24,598 nt of DNA from a virus. The notes below the pieces were generated by a model. It was not told the origin of the DNA. It was given only the letters and a program-made list of their open reading frames with translations, and ran no database searches. The DNA is taken from positions 1-24,598 of the IMG/VR virus record IMGVR_UViG_3300020139_000003. One strand, written 5' to 3'. The first letter of the stretch is position 1. Each line of letters opens with the position of its first letter. Position numbers and translations under genes: made by a program. Of the stretch, positions 6,889-13,742 are shown in pieces.

Positions 6889-8988
6889 TCACGGAGCGAA
6901 TGCCAGCCGTTGCTGTCGAATCCGCCGGGATACCTCATCGGCGGCCAGAGCAGCGAGGCGACGCAGGTCGAGATCAGATGCGATGTGGTTGCCGGTGATG
7001 TTGACATTGACCGTCACGGGCGCGGCGGCGCGGTTCAGCGGCACCACCGCCTCTGGGCCGCGCTCACCGAGCAGGGCGAACGTCGGGCGGGTGACGATGC
7101 CGCCTTCTGCGAACGGTTTCGGGTAGAGCTTTAGCCACTCGGCACTCTTCACTGGCCCCAGCCGCTCCATGACGGCCTTGCGGTACTCCTCCACATCCGC
7201 CGCAGTCTGGCCGAGGTTGATCTTCTGTCCTGTCAATGCGGTGAAGATCGCAACGCCGGCCTTGGTCGCGAGGTCAATCACCCGGCCGGTGCCGGGAAGG
7301 CGCCAGGGGATGGCGGCCTGCTGCTTCATTGATTCGGTGAGGGCGTCCATCTCATTCTTCGTCTGCGCCAGGGCCTTCTGGAGCTCCAGGTGCTTGAGCG
7401 TGAGTCGCGCCGTTTCCTCCGCCGTCTTGCCCTTCATCGCGGCAACGGCGGCGATAGCTTGCTCTAACGCAGCGGCCTGCTCTTTCAGCGCGGCGAGCCG
7501 GGCACGGAGGAATTCGTTCGATCCCTCCAGGCGCTTATTCTGCTCAGCCCACAAGTCCCATTTGGCGCGGAGGATTTCAAGATGCTGGTCAATGAGGGAA
7601 ATAGCGTCGGAGAGCGTAGCGCCCTTACCCTCGCCAGCCGCGCCACCTGCGAGCGAAGATGTCATGCGCCGCACAGCCGCAGTTGAATCTTCGGTGGCCT
7701 TCTGGAACGCCCGCTGGCTCTTGGACTGCGCCTCAGCCATCGCAGCGGCGCGGGCGCGAGCCTCGATAGCCGACTGTTCCTCCTTGGCGTAGCGCTCAAG
7801 GCCAGCACGGGCCGCCTCGATCCTTGAGGCAACGCCGGGAATCCACCCCACAAGCCGTTGGATCGCCGCCAGCATCCCGTCTATCTGGCGTACAACCCAG
7901 ACCTTAAGCTTTGCCCATGCATCGGCAAACCAGCGCGTCACAGCATCCCAGTTGCGGTACAGATACCACGCACCCTCGGCAAGCAGCGTTCCAGCCAGCA
8001 TCCAGGCCCGCAGGGACCACGTTGCCTTGGCTATGGTGCTCACCAGCGCCAGGATGGCAGGCATCAGTGCTCCCGTGATAGCCCCGGCAATACCCACGAT
8101 CTTGGCCTGCATATCGGGCGGAATCAGTTCCTGTAGCGCGCCCTTGAGGCCCTTCTGCGACAGCAGGTCATTGAGCCGGGAGAGCGCGTCGATGGCAGAT
8201 TTGAGTTTGGCCTTGAGGTCGAATGTCTCGACGATCTGCTCGCCGATAGAGCGAAGGGCTCCCGTCAGGTTGTCCCTCAGTGTGGACCACATCCCGGCCA
8301 GTGTCTCCGACTGCTTCCGCATCATGTCGGGGAATCGCGCATTCATCCCCTCGATGAGGGCCTGGATCGCAACTGCGGCAGGAATGCCCTCCTTCTCCGC
8401 CTTCTTCATCGCCTCGGGGATGCTGACGCCGATCTTTTGCGCCAAAATTTCCCAAGCAGGAATCCCAGCCTCAGCGAGTTGCATCATTTCTTGCGCAGAA
8501 ACTTTGCCTTTGGCCTGCATCTGGCCGAGGGCTCGCGTCACGCGGTCAATCATCTCCGCCCCGCCGCCAAGGCCCGCGACGGCGTTGCCCACTGCGGTCA
8601 TCATGGGGATGACTTGCTCGGCTTGGAAGCCGAAGGCCAGAAGCTGCTTTGAGGCCTCCTGAAGGCCGGTAAACTCAAAGGGCGTCCTGGCGGCAAAGCT
8701 CCAGAGATCGCGGAGGAATTCGTCGGCCCGCTCGGCCGAACCCAACATCGTCGCGAAGGCGATGCGGCTCTGCTCCATGTCAGCGGCGAGCTTCACGCCC
8801 GCAGCGGCCACGCCAAAGAGTCCCGCGCTCACGCCAGCGGTCGCCTTGAGCAACGCCTGGGACGGCCCAAGGGCGGCCTGAAAACTCCCGGCCACTCGCT
8901 CAAGGCGCGAGTTCGCGGCATCAAGGCCGCGCTGAAGCTCGGTGATGTCCGCGCCGATCTTGACGATCAGCTGCGCCAACGTTGCCAC
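6889..8988 (-). CDS. Tail tape measure protein
   Basis: The tape measure sets tail length and helps DNA ejection. The 699-residue product has an N-terminal coiled coil, a conserved tape-measure domain at about 70-190 (Phe-Ala-Ala-Arg-Thr-Pro-Phe-Glu-Phe, Gln-Met-Gln-Ala-Lys-Gly-Lys-Val-Ser-Ala-Gln-Glu, Glu-Ala-Gly-Ile-Pro-Ala-Trp), hydrophobic segments at about 296-345, long Ala/Glu/Lys-rich helices to about 560, and a C-terminal Phe-Ala-Glu-Gly-Gly-Ile-Val-Thr-Arg-Pro with Gly-Glu-Arg-Gly-Pro-Glu-Ala-Val-Val-Pro-Leu, common at tape-measure ends. At about 0.15 nm per residue the tail would be near 105 nm (inference). GTG at 8988 is preferred because a GAGGTGG site lies just upstream. A longer TTG start at 9009 lacks one and would run towards the divergent lipoprotein leader. 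Confidence 0.9.
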   Translation of the reverse strand: MATLAQLIVKIGADITELQRGLDAANSRLERVAGSFQAALGPSQALLKATAGVSAGLFGVAAAGVKLAADMEQSRIAFATMLGSAERADEFLRDLWSFAARTPFEFTGLQEASKQLLAFGFQAEQVIPMMTAVGNAVAGLGGGAEMIDRVTRALGQMQAKGKVSAQEMMQLAEAGIPAWEILAQKIGVSIPEAMKKAEKEGIPAAVAIQALIEGMNARFPDMMRKQSETLAGMWSTLRDNLTGALRSIGEQIVETFDLKAKLKSAIDALSRLNDLLSQKGLKGALQELIPPDMQAKIVGIAGAITGALMPAILALVSTIAKATWSLRAWMLAGTLLAEGAWYLYRNWDAVTRWFADAWAKLKVWVVRQIDGMLAAIQRLVGWIPGVASRIEAARAGLERYAKEEQSAIEARARAAAMAEAQSKSQRAFQKATEDSTAAVRRMTSSLAGGAAGEGKGATLSDAISLIDQHLEILRAKWDLWAEQNKRLEGSNEFLRARLAALKEQAAALEQAIAAVAAMKGKTAEETARLTLKHLELQKALAQTKNEMDALTESMKQQAAIPWRLPGTGRVIDLATKAGVAIFTALTGQKINLGQTAADVEEYRKAVMERLGPVKSAEWLKLYPKPFAEGGIVTRPTFALLGERGPEAVVPLNRAAAPVTVNVNITGNHIASDLDLRRLAALAADEVSRRIRQQRLAFAP

Positions 8989-9047
8989 ATCTCCCACCTC
9001 GCATGACAAGATGAAACACAGAACAACCTAGAGAGGAGGTGATCATA

Positions 9048-9392
9048 ATGCACCGCCTTTTGCCCGCCATCGCCGCCCTAATCCTTGTGGCAGGTTGCGG
9101 CAGCCAGCCCCAGGCCCAAAACGCGCCAACCCCTCAGCTTGACGTGGCGGCGATAGAGCAGAACCTTCGTGCCAACTTCGGCGGCACCATGTGGTTCAGC
9201 TCGGTCAAAAGCCTTGAGGCCACGGGAAGCAACCGCCTGGCGGTCAATACCGAGATTTTCCCAGACGCCGAGGGCAAACAGTTCGCCGAGGACATCTGTC
9301 GCAAAATGTTGGCGAACACGGCCCAGGCCGGCGTGAAAGTGGTCAATGTCCGCGGACAGGACGGCAAGGTGCTGGCGCACTGCGCACGCTGA
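9048..9392 (+). CDS. Small lipoprotein on the opposite strand (moron candidate)
   Basis: This is the only plus-strand gene in the window. The 114-residue product starts with a basic residue and a hydrophobic signal (residues 4-16) ending in a lipobox Val-Ala-Gly-Cys with the lipidated Cys at 17, so it should be exported and anchored in the membrane. A Pro/Gln-rich linker follows, then a mixed alpha/beta domain of about 80 residues with two Cys (84 and 112) that may pair. The ATG at 9048 is supported by GAGGAGGTGA five bases upstream; a GTG nine bases earlier is part of that site. It faces the tape measure start and ends exactly next to the stop of the frameshifted chaperone (TAA at 9395-9393). 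I cannot name a function. Phage lipoproteins encoded against the operon often act in the lysogen, for example in superinfection exclusion. Confidence 0.8.
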   Translation: MHRLLPAIAALILVAGCGSQPQAQNAPTPQLDVAAIEQNLRANFGGTMWFSSVKSLEATGSNRLAVNTEIFPDAEGKQFAEDICRKMLANTAQAGVKVVNVRGQDGKVLAHCAR

Positions 9393-9901
9393 TTACCACC
9401 GCGCCAGCACCTCGATGCCGCCCGTTGGCTCTCCCCGGACACCGTGACATTTATGATGTTGCTCGGCCAGGGCGTTGATCTGACGCAGAGTAGCCCTCCA
9501 GAACTCGGCCTCTGAGAAGCCGAAGATCACCCGCCCCAGGTAGTAGAGCCAGGCCCAGTCGATGTCGCCTGGCTCTACGTCTCCTGGGGCGTCCCGGCGT
9601 TTGGGTCTGGCGCGGGCAATGCATTAGTGATGGCCTTCGCCACCGCCTCTGCGTACTCCTGGAGTCGGGAGAGGTCCATCATCGCGCCGACCTGCCGTTC
9701 CGTGAGTGTCTCGTCCTCGTGGAGCAGTCCGGCCCAGAGCAGCGTCCGCAGTCGGCCCATGGTCATCTCCTGGCCGAAAAGGGCGTTCAATGAGCCGAAC
9801 TTTGCCTCCAGCTCTACCAGCGCGTTCAGGTCAAAGCGTAGCTCCCGCTCCCGGTCAAGGCGCACTAGGACCTTGGAGGGCTTCAAGTCCTTCCCTCGCA
9901 C
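9393..9901 (-). CDS. Tail assembly chaperone, -1 frameshift product (gpGT-like)
   Basis: A second reading frame continues past the chaperone stop and ends at TAA 9395-9393. It has no start of its own and encodes a segment rich in aromatic residues (Asp-Trp-Ala-Trp-Leu-Tyr-Tyr-Leu-Gly-Arg, Glu-Ala-Glu-Phe-Trp-Arg-Ala-Thr), which is the typical T-part of siphovirus tail chaperones. A slip of -1 at the CCCAAAC heptamer (9605-9599 on the minus strand) joins residues 1-101 of the short protein to 68 more residues, about 169 in total. In lambda-like systems the long form binds the tape measure and recruits tube protein. The reading-frame arithmetic is checked on the sequence; frameshift use and efficiency are inferred. 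Confidence 0.8.
9543..9578 (-). other. Perfect 12-bp stem-loop downstream of the slippery site
   Basis: GTAGAGCCAGGC and its exact reverse complement are separated by 12 bases. In the minus-strand message the stem begins 20 bases after the CCCAAAC heptamer and contains the zero-frame UAG stop of the short chaperone in its 5' arm. It may stimulate the ribosomal frameshift, although stimulators usually lie 5-9 bases away. Within the overlap region it is coding sequence for the longer product. Confidence 0.75.
9575..9901 (-). CDS. Tail assembly chaperone, short form (gpG-like)
   Basis: The 108-residue protein is the zero-frame product of the chaperone pair that acts between the tube and tape-measure genes during tail assembly. 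It has a beta-type start (Leu-Val-Arg-Leu-Asp-Arg-Glu-Arg-Glu-Leu-Arg-Phe-Asp) followed by helices with Leu-Val-Glu-Leu-Glu-Ala-Lys-Phe-Gly, as in the Phage_TAC group, and a flexible Ala/Pro/Asn tail over the slip site. The GTG start at 9901 has GGAGGG seven bases upstream. The gene follows the tail tube gene by 12 bases, which is the conserved order tube, chaperone, tape measure. The lipoprotein gene separates it from the tape measure here. Confidence 0.85.
   Translation of the reverse strand: MRGKDLKPSKVLVRLDRERELRFDLNALVELEAKFGSLNALFGQEMTMGRLRTLLWAGLLHEDETLTERQVGAMMDLSRLQEYAEAVAKAITNALPAPDPNAGTPQET
9599..9605 (-). promoter_or_regulatory. Slippery heptamer for -1 ribosomal frameshifting (C CCA AAC)
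   Basis: On the minus strand the codons Asp-99, Pro-100 and Asn-101 of the short chaperone read as C CCA AAC, a canonical X XXY YYZ heptamer in the zero frame. After slipping back one base the tRNAs re-pair with CCC AAA and the ribosome enters the only open downstream frame, which encodes the expected T-segment. Confidence 0.8.
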
Positions 9902-9913
9902 GTTATCCCTCCG

Positions 9914-10474
9914 TTACGCGATCGGCGTCGCAGTCTCGTTGAACACAATCTCCTTGATCTTCCCGTTGTTGATTGTCGGAATGGCACGGGCGCGGAAGGT
10001 CACCCTGGCGTAATCCGCACCGAGAGTGTACTCCACGTTGCCGCTCAGTTTGCACTTGTAGAACACAACGTGGCAATCTTGCACATCGCCGCCTGGCGCG
10101 TCGGTTCCCTTGCTTTGTCCCTCGATCTTGAAGAACTTGGTCTGATCCGTCGCCAGCACCGTGTACGTCTGCTTCTGATTCGGTGCCGTGCCAGAGGCGG
10201 TCACCGAACCGCCGATCAGGACAGCCAGGGCATCGAGCTGAATCCGGGCCTGCTGCACCTCGATCTCGATAGCCTTCAAGAACGAATGTGAGGTAAGGAT
10301 TTGGTTGTCGCCCTCAAGCTCACGGTAGTCGAACTCGCCTGTGCATCGCATCTCAATAATGCCACCCAGGTCCACAAGGGAACCATAGGTCAGGGCAGCA
10401 CTCGTGTCCGCCGTCAATTCCGCGATCTTGGCGTCGTGCAGCCTGATAACGGCAGCCTGTGTCGAAATTGGCAT
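9914..10474 (-). CDS. Major tail tube protein
   Basis: The 186-residue protein is rich in beta strands and short loops, with a Gly-Gly-Ile-Ile-Glu-Met-Arg-Cys-Thr-Gly-Glu-Phe-Asp segment, one central helix (about 65-88) and a final strand pair with Ala-Asp-Tyr-Ala-Arg-Val-Thr-Phe-Arg-Ala-Arg. This suits the tube fold of siphovirus major tail proteins, which stack as hexamers around the tape measure. Position confirms it: after the tail terminator-type gene and before the chaperone. The ATG overlaps the stop of the 56-residue gene upstream (TGATG), so the two are coupled. Length is somewhat short but normal for this class. Confidence 0.8.
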   Translation of the reverse strand: MPISTQAAVIRLHDAKIAELTADTSAALTYGSLVDLGGIIEMRCTGEFDYRELEGDNQILTSHSFLKAIEIEVQQARIQLDALAVLIGGSVTASGTAPNQKQTYTVLATDQTKFFKIEGQSKGTDAPGGDVQDCHVVFYKCKLSGNVEYTLGADYARVTFRARAIPTINNGKIKEIVFNETATPIA

Positions 10475-10644
10475 CAGTCCTCACTCTCCTTCCCGGCCTC
10501 CGCCGGCTGGAATTCGTCAGGGTAGCAGAGGCAGAGCCTCGCCCCCACGTCATCGGGGACATCAGCGATGCCCTTCTTCACGGGCCAGTACTGGCCGTTT
10601 ATGCCGATCTCTCCTGACTGTTGCTTTAGGCACTTAATCTTCAC
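10474..10644 (-). CDS. Small 56-residue protein upstream of the tail tube gene
   Basis: This short gene starts with GTG at 10644, five bases after a strong GAGGAGGTG site, and its TGA shares one base with the ATG of the tail tube gene. The product is hydrophilic: a Lys-rich start with Cys at 5, a Gly-Gln-Tyr-Trp-Pro-Val-Lys middle, a Cys-Leu-Cys motif near residues 38-40 and an acidic Glu-rich tail. A small protein at this place in the tail operon occurs in related phages, often with no assigned role. The strong ribosome site and exact coupling make it very likely real. Confidence 0.75.
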   Translation of the reverse strand: MKIKCLKQQSGEIGINGQYWPVKKGIADVPDDVGARLCLCYPDEFQPAEAGKESED

Positions 10645-10656
10645 AGTCCCACCTCC

Positions 10657-11109
10657 TCAGAACTCAAACGCTCCGGCGATGTGCACCGTGAGCACCGCGT
10701 CAAAGCCGATGTACGCCTGTCCCGCGTGCTGGAGGATCACCGGCACTGTCGGTGAAGCGCCTTGGAGTACTGACCACGTTACCGTCCCGCCGATGCGGGG
10801 ATCTGAGTCGAACCTGTCCTGCGTCGCAAACCAGAACTCCGTTGCGATACGGCTCGACCGCTCATCCTCCACCGTCGCGCGGGCGGCCAGAAGCTGGATG
10901 TTGATCGTCAGGGTCTGGTCGCGGGTGCCTGCACCGAACTCACGTTCCGATGCATTCAGAGCATTAATGACGCTCGGCAGGTCTGTGACAGCCTGGGCCG
11001 GAGCCCCCCAGTAGGCCCGCTTGACCTGCATGGCGACGGGCGAGGTGATGGCGATGGATTCCTCCAGGGTTTTGAGTGCGGTCCAGAAGGCGTCAAAGGC
11101 GAAACTCAT
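10657..11109 (-). CDS. Tail terminator/completion protein (putative)
   Basis: The 150-residue protein has an N-terminal amphipathic helix (Phe-Trp-Thr-Ala-Leu-Lys-Thr-Leu-Glu-Glu) followed by a beta-alpha pattern and several strands, including a Phe-Asp-Ala-Val-Leu-Thr-Val-His-Ile-Ala-Gly end. Tail terminators such as lambda gpU have this alpha/beta form and cap the tube. The gene lies between the HK97-gp10-like gene and the tube gene, the usual slot. Its ATG overlaps the upstream stop by four bases (ATGA at 11109-11106). The call is mainly positional, and the sequence match is weak. Confidence 0.6.
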   Translation of the reverse strand: MSFAFDAFWTALKTLEESIAITSPVAMQVKRAYWGAPAQAVTDLPSVINALNASEREFGAGTRDQTLTINIQLLAARATVEDERSSRIATEFWFATQDRFDSDPRIGGTVTWSVLQGASPTVPVILQHAGQAYIGFDAVLTVHIAGAFEF

Positions 11110-11576
11110 CGCCGCGCCATCTCCTCGACCTGCCGGCCCATCCTCTCGGTCAGCCGCGGCAGATCCTCGGCGACCGCCTGACGGGCCTGCTCCATAAACC
11201 GCTTGCCCTTGACGCCCGTCCGCTTCATCTCGTTGATGATCTCGATGGCCGGATCGGGATGCCCTACGGCCTCCCGCCAGCGGATGATCTGCGGCAAGAG
11301 GTCGCGGCGGCGCACCTCCGAGGGCCGGCGGCCCTTCTCGATAGACTGCGCCCGCGCCCTCGGTAGCATGGTGTAAACCTTCGCGCTTGTCGGGTCCACG
11401 TGTCGGCCCATCGTCCTGACAGCCAACCCAAGGCCCCCGTCAACGCCTTGCTCTGCAATCTTCTGGCCGAGCGCCGCAGCGTCCGACAAAAGCTCCTTCA
11501 GCGGTCCCATGATAAGCCGTGGGTCGCGCAGCTTAGCCACAAGATCATTTACCCCTTTGAGGCGGACCCTGGTCAT
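11106..11576 (-). CDS. HK97 gp10-like neck/tail completion protein
   Basis: The 156-residue protein begins with Val-Arg-Leu-Lys-Gly-Val-Asn-Asp-Leu-Val-Ala-Lys-Leu, then long helices, a Thr-Ser-Ala-Lys-Val-Tyr-Thr-Met-Leu-Pro segment and an Arg-rich C-terminal helix. That is the usual outline of HK97 gp10-like proteins, which join head and tail. A Lys/Arg-rich stretch with Ser-Ile-Glu-Lys-Gly-Arg-Arg-Pro sits where family members have the conserved Glu-x-Gly. The ATG shares one base with the upstream stop (TGATG at 11578-11574), so it is coupled to the connector gene. Confidence 0.7.
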   Translation of the reverse strand: MTRVRLKGVNDLVAKLRDPRLIMGPLKELLSDAAALGQKIAEQGVDGGLGLAVRTMGRHVDPTSAKVYTMLPRARAQSIEKGRRPSEVRRRDLLPQIIRWREAVGHPDPAIEIINEMKRTGVKGKRFMEQARQAVAEDLPRLTERMGRQVEEMARR

Positions 11577-12148
11577 CAGGCATACCTCACTCTCTGGTAA
11601 GCATCCATCAGGTCTCGGATAATGCGCTGAGCATCAGGCGATGCCTCGATAGCATCCCCTAGCTCAGGAATGCGGCGGGTAGCGCGCGGAGTCTCGAGCC
11701 GCAGGATAGCTGTCAGCTGAATAGTTGCCGCTTTAATTGGATTGGGCACATCGGGCCAACCAAACCGCCCCGTGATCTCCACGCGCGCACCTTCCCAGAA
11801 TACGCCTTTTTTCAGTCGCAGGCGAGTATACGGGCGCGGCTCGGGCCCTTTATCAGCATTAAGCGGCAATAGCTCGTAGTCCTGAGCATCCAGCACCCTG
11901 CCATCCACGGCTACTGACACGATACTCACCACATCATCTATCCAGATGTACTCCCGAGTTTCCTTCACCTCGTATGTGCGGGTAACATCTACGTCATCTT
12001 TGCCAAAGTGCCGCCCTAGCCGCCCATCTATGTACCGTGAGATCGTTTCCAGATCAGCGTTGATCTGTGCAGCATTTCCTGTATCCGTCATACCGATAAC
12101 AGCACGATATTCAGATTCAGTCGCATATGCCGCAGGGACTATGGCCAT
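11576..12148 (-). CDS. Head-tail connector protein (gp6-like)
   Basis: The 190-residue protein opens with helices (Glu-Ser-Glu-Tyr-Arg-Ala-Val-Ile-Gly and Ile-Asn-Ala-Asp-Leu-Glu-Thr-Ile-Ser-Arg-Tyr-Ile-Asp-Gly-Arg-Leu-Gly-Arg), then has a beta section with Tyr-Ile-Trp-Ile-Asp-Asp-Val-Val-Ser-Ile, and a C-terminal helix with Gln-Leu-Thr-Ala-Ile-Leu-Arg-Leu-Glu. This resembles the HK97 gp6 group of adaptors that bind below the portal. GGGGAG precedes the ATG by eight bases. The order capsid, small protein, connector, gp10-like, terminator is the conserved one. The beta section is longer than in compact gp6 proteins. Confidence 0.7.
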   Translation of the reverse strand: MAIVPAAYATESEYRAVIGMTDTGNAAQINADLETISRYIDGRLGRHFGKDDVDVTRTYEVKETREYIWIDDVVSIVSVAVDGRVLDAQDYELLPLNADKGPEPRPYTRLRLKKGVFWEGARVEITGRFGWPDVPNPIKAATIQLTAILRLETPRATRRIPELGDAIEASPDAQRIIRDLMDAYQRVRYA

Positions 12149-12150
12149 CT

Positions 12151-12357
12151 CTATTGCTCCCCCCTACGGGCCCTGGCCGATCGCTTGACTGCCGCCTCGG
12201 GCGGCTTAATCATGGCAAATTCAGGCGCATCTTCTACCGGCTCCGCGATCCCTGCGGCGATCCAGGCCCGCGCTACCTCGTCGGGTCGGTCCACCACCTC
12301 GCCAGAAGCCAGTGACCAGTCCGCAGCTACCATGCTCGTGAGCATCCTGATCCTCAT
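12151..12357 (-). CDS. Small head-associated protein after the capsid gene
   Basis: The 68-residue protein has a short beta-hairpin (Met-Val-Ala-Ala-Asp-Trp-Ser-Leu-Ala-Ser-Gly-Glu-Val-Val-Asp), a helix (Pro-Asp-Glu-Val-Ala-Arg-Ala-Trp-Ile-Ala-Ala-Gly-Ile-Ala-Glu) and a basic tail. Proteins of this form are common between the capsid and connector genes of HK97-type phages, with no settled role. The ATG at 12357 is chosen because upstream codons run through a GC-rich hairpin stretch that does not look like protein. The alternative start at 12420 overlaps the capsid stop (TAATG) and would add 21 residues. Confidence 0.65.
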   Translation of the reverse strand: MRIRMLTSMVAADWSLASGEVVDRPDEVARAWIAAGIAEPVEDAPEFAMIKPPEAAVKRSARARRGEQ

Positions 12358-12419
12358 GCCCTCACCCCCCGCGAGGGGCAGGGGACGGGTTGCCCCGCCC
12401 CCGTCACCCCGGTGCGCCA
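12358..12419 (-). other. GC-rich hairpin spacer after the major capsid gene
   Basis: This 62-base gap holds two inverted repeats: GACGGG/CCCGTC (12384-12389 with 12400-12405), and a C-run/G-run pair with a GCGA loop (about 12367-12378). No T-run follows on the minus strand, so it is not a normal terminator. It may protect the end of the capsid message or reduce downstream expression. Confidence 0.45.
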
Positions 12420-13670
12420 TTAGGTGGCGCTGTTCTGGTAGTACTTGATCGGGTCTGTCCCGGCGTTCACGAGCCCGCCATCATGCCGCGAGAACGCCAA
12501 AAAGCCCACCTGGAGGTAGTCGGCGTAGCGCTCCTGGAGCCGCAGCACCGTCACGTCGCGCACGTCGCGGATGAAGTAGTTCCGAAAGTCGCCGAAGAGG
12601 ATCGACTTGGCATTGGCGGCCATCTGGGGCATGTTCTGGTTGATCACGTATGGATAGCCCAGGATGGTGTCCGGCTCGCGCACGGCCAGTCCCGACTGCC
12701 AGAGAGGACGGCCCTGGCTGTCTTTAAGCTTCTTGAGCGCCCGGAGCGTCGTGTCGTGGAACATCCACTGTGCATTGGCGCGGTAGGCCGGATCGACCGA
12801 GTGCTCCAGGTCCACGAGGTCTTCGTAGGTGACGCTTGTCGTCTGGCCCGTCGTGCCGACCTTACCCTGTGCGGCGGCGGTGACCACGCCCTGGGGCTGT
12901 CCCGTCCCCGTGCCCGTCGTTAGGTCCGCGTTGAGGGCACGACCGATCCGCTCGCCCAGGAGCCGCGCCAGGAACGCCTCGATGTCGAACGCGGAGTCCT
13001 GGAGGAGCTGGATGGAGACGCGCACGATCTTGGATGTGTACATGTACGCCTTAAAGACCTTCGATCCGAAGCCCGTGTCCTGCTCGGCGATCTGCGTGTT
13101 TTCGTCCACACGAGCGCCAACATTGGCCGTGTCGTTCGAGGTCGGCACCGGCAGATCGTTGCCTGCGTCGGTCGTGAGGACAGTGGCCCGCGACAGGCGC
13201 ACCCCTCCGATGGCTTGCTGCGCCTCGATCAGCTGCCGGTAAAAGCCCTGGGGCACGGTGAACCCGCCAGCAGCACCCGTCGCCACGCCGAGCGCCCGCA
13301 TCTCCGGCGATAGCTGCGTGTAGCGGGCCTCAAGGACCTGCCGCTGCTCCGGCGTGAGACCGCTCGTGCCGTGCTTGATCCATGCGATGAACGCCTCGCG
13401 CTCTTCCTCTTCGCTCACCTGATGGGCGGCGGTCTGGCGGCCACCCGCCACGGTCCCGGTGGACTGGCGCAGCTCTTCGCCAAGAACGCTGATGCGCTCC
13501 AGGCGCTCGATCCGCCTGCCCAGCTCGTCGATCTCGTCCTGAATCCTGTTCCACTGCTGCTCCTCTTCCGCAGTGAGGTCGCGGTTCTCGGCTTCGGCGC
13601 GGTTGAGTAGCTCCTCAGCCTGCTTTGCGAGCCTTGCCCGCTGCGTGCGAAGCTCAAGAGGTGTCGGCAT
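12420..13670 (-). CDS. Major capsid protein, HK97 family, with scaffolding delta domain
   Basis: The 416-residue protein starts with about 70 residues of charged coiled coil (Leu-Arg-Thr-Gln-Arg-Ala and repeated Glu/Arg heptads), which serves as built-in scaffold and is normally removed by the prohead protease. The HK97 fold follows from about 125: Thr-Gly-Ala-Ala-Gly-Gly-Phe-Thr-Val-Pro, a Pro-Val-Pro-Thr-Ser strand, Ser-Ile-Gln-Leu-Leu-Gln-Asp-Ser-Ala-Phe-Asp, an Asp-Leu-Thr-Thr-Gly-Thr-Gly-Thr-Gly-Gln-Pro-Gln-Gly-Val loop and Leu-Gly-Tyr-Pro-Tyr-Val. These are classic signatures. GGAGGG lies eight bases before the ATG. A hairpin with a T-run lies between it and the protease gene, which may set its own expression level. 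The cleavage site is not assigned. Confidence 0.95.
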   Translation of the reverse strand: MPTPLELRTQRARLAKQAEELLNRAEAENRDLTAEEEQQWNRIQDEIDELGRRIERLERISVLGEELRQSTGTVAGGRQTAAHQVSEEEEREAFIAWIKHGTSGLTPEQRQVLEARYTQLSPEMRALGVATGAAGGFTVPQGFYRQLIEAQQAIGGVRLSRATVLTTDAGNDLPVPTSNDTANVGARVDENTQIAEQDTGFGSKVFKAYMYTSKIVRVSIQLLQDSAFDIEAFLARLLGERIGRALNADLTTGTGTGQPQGVVTAAAQGKVGTTGQTTSVTYEDLVDLEHSVDPAYRANAQWMFHDTTLRALKKLKDSQGRPLWQSGLAVREPDTILGYPYVINQNMPQMAANAKSILFGDFRNYFIRDVRDVTVLRLQERYADYLQVGFLAFSRHDGGLVNAGTDPIKYYQNSAT

Positions 13671-13688
13671 CGTTCATCCCTCCGTTTC

Positions 13689-13726
13689 GGGCAACAAAAA
13701 ACCGCCTCGCGGCGGTCGTGTTGCCC
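13689..13726 (-). terminator. Terminator-like nested hairpin between protease and capsid genes
   Basis: In the minus-strand message, ACCGCC-GCGA-GGCGGT (GNRA loop) is followed directly by a run of T. This core is enclosed by a second perfect 8-bp stem, GGGCAACA (13726-13719) with TGTTGCCC (13696-13689). The core alone looks like an intrinsic terminator. If the outer stem forms, it buries the U-run, which would favour read-through or RNA stability. It ends 18 bases before the capsid ATG. Confidence 0.75.
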
Positions 13727-13742
13727 CTCTGTGTTGGTCCGG

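Noticed and set aside
8952-9040. Sigma-70 promoter for the lipoprotein (TTGCCA near 8982, then ACAAGAT)
   Set aside because: The -35-like box is acceptable but the -10-like box is poor; the match is too weak to annotate, although some promoter must exist if the gene is expressed.
12358-12419. Transcription terminator after the capsid gene
   Set aside because: Hairpins are present but no T-run follows on the transcribed strand, and genes continue in the same direction.
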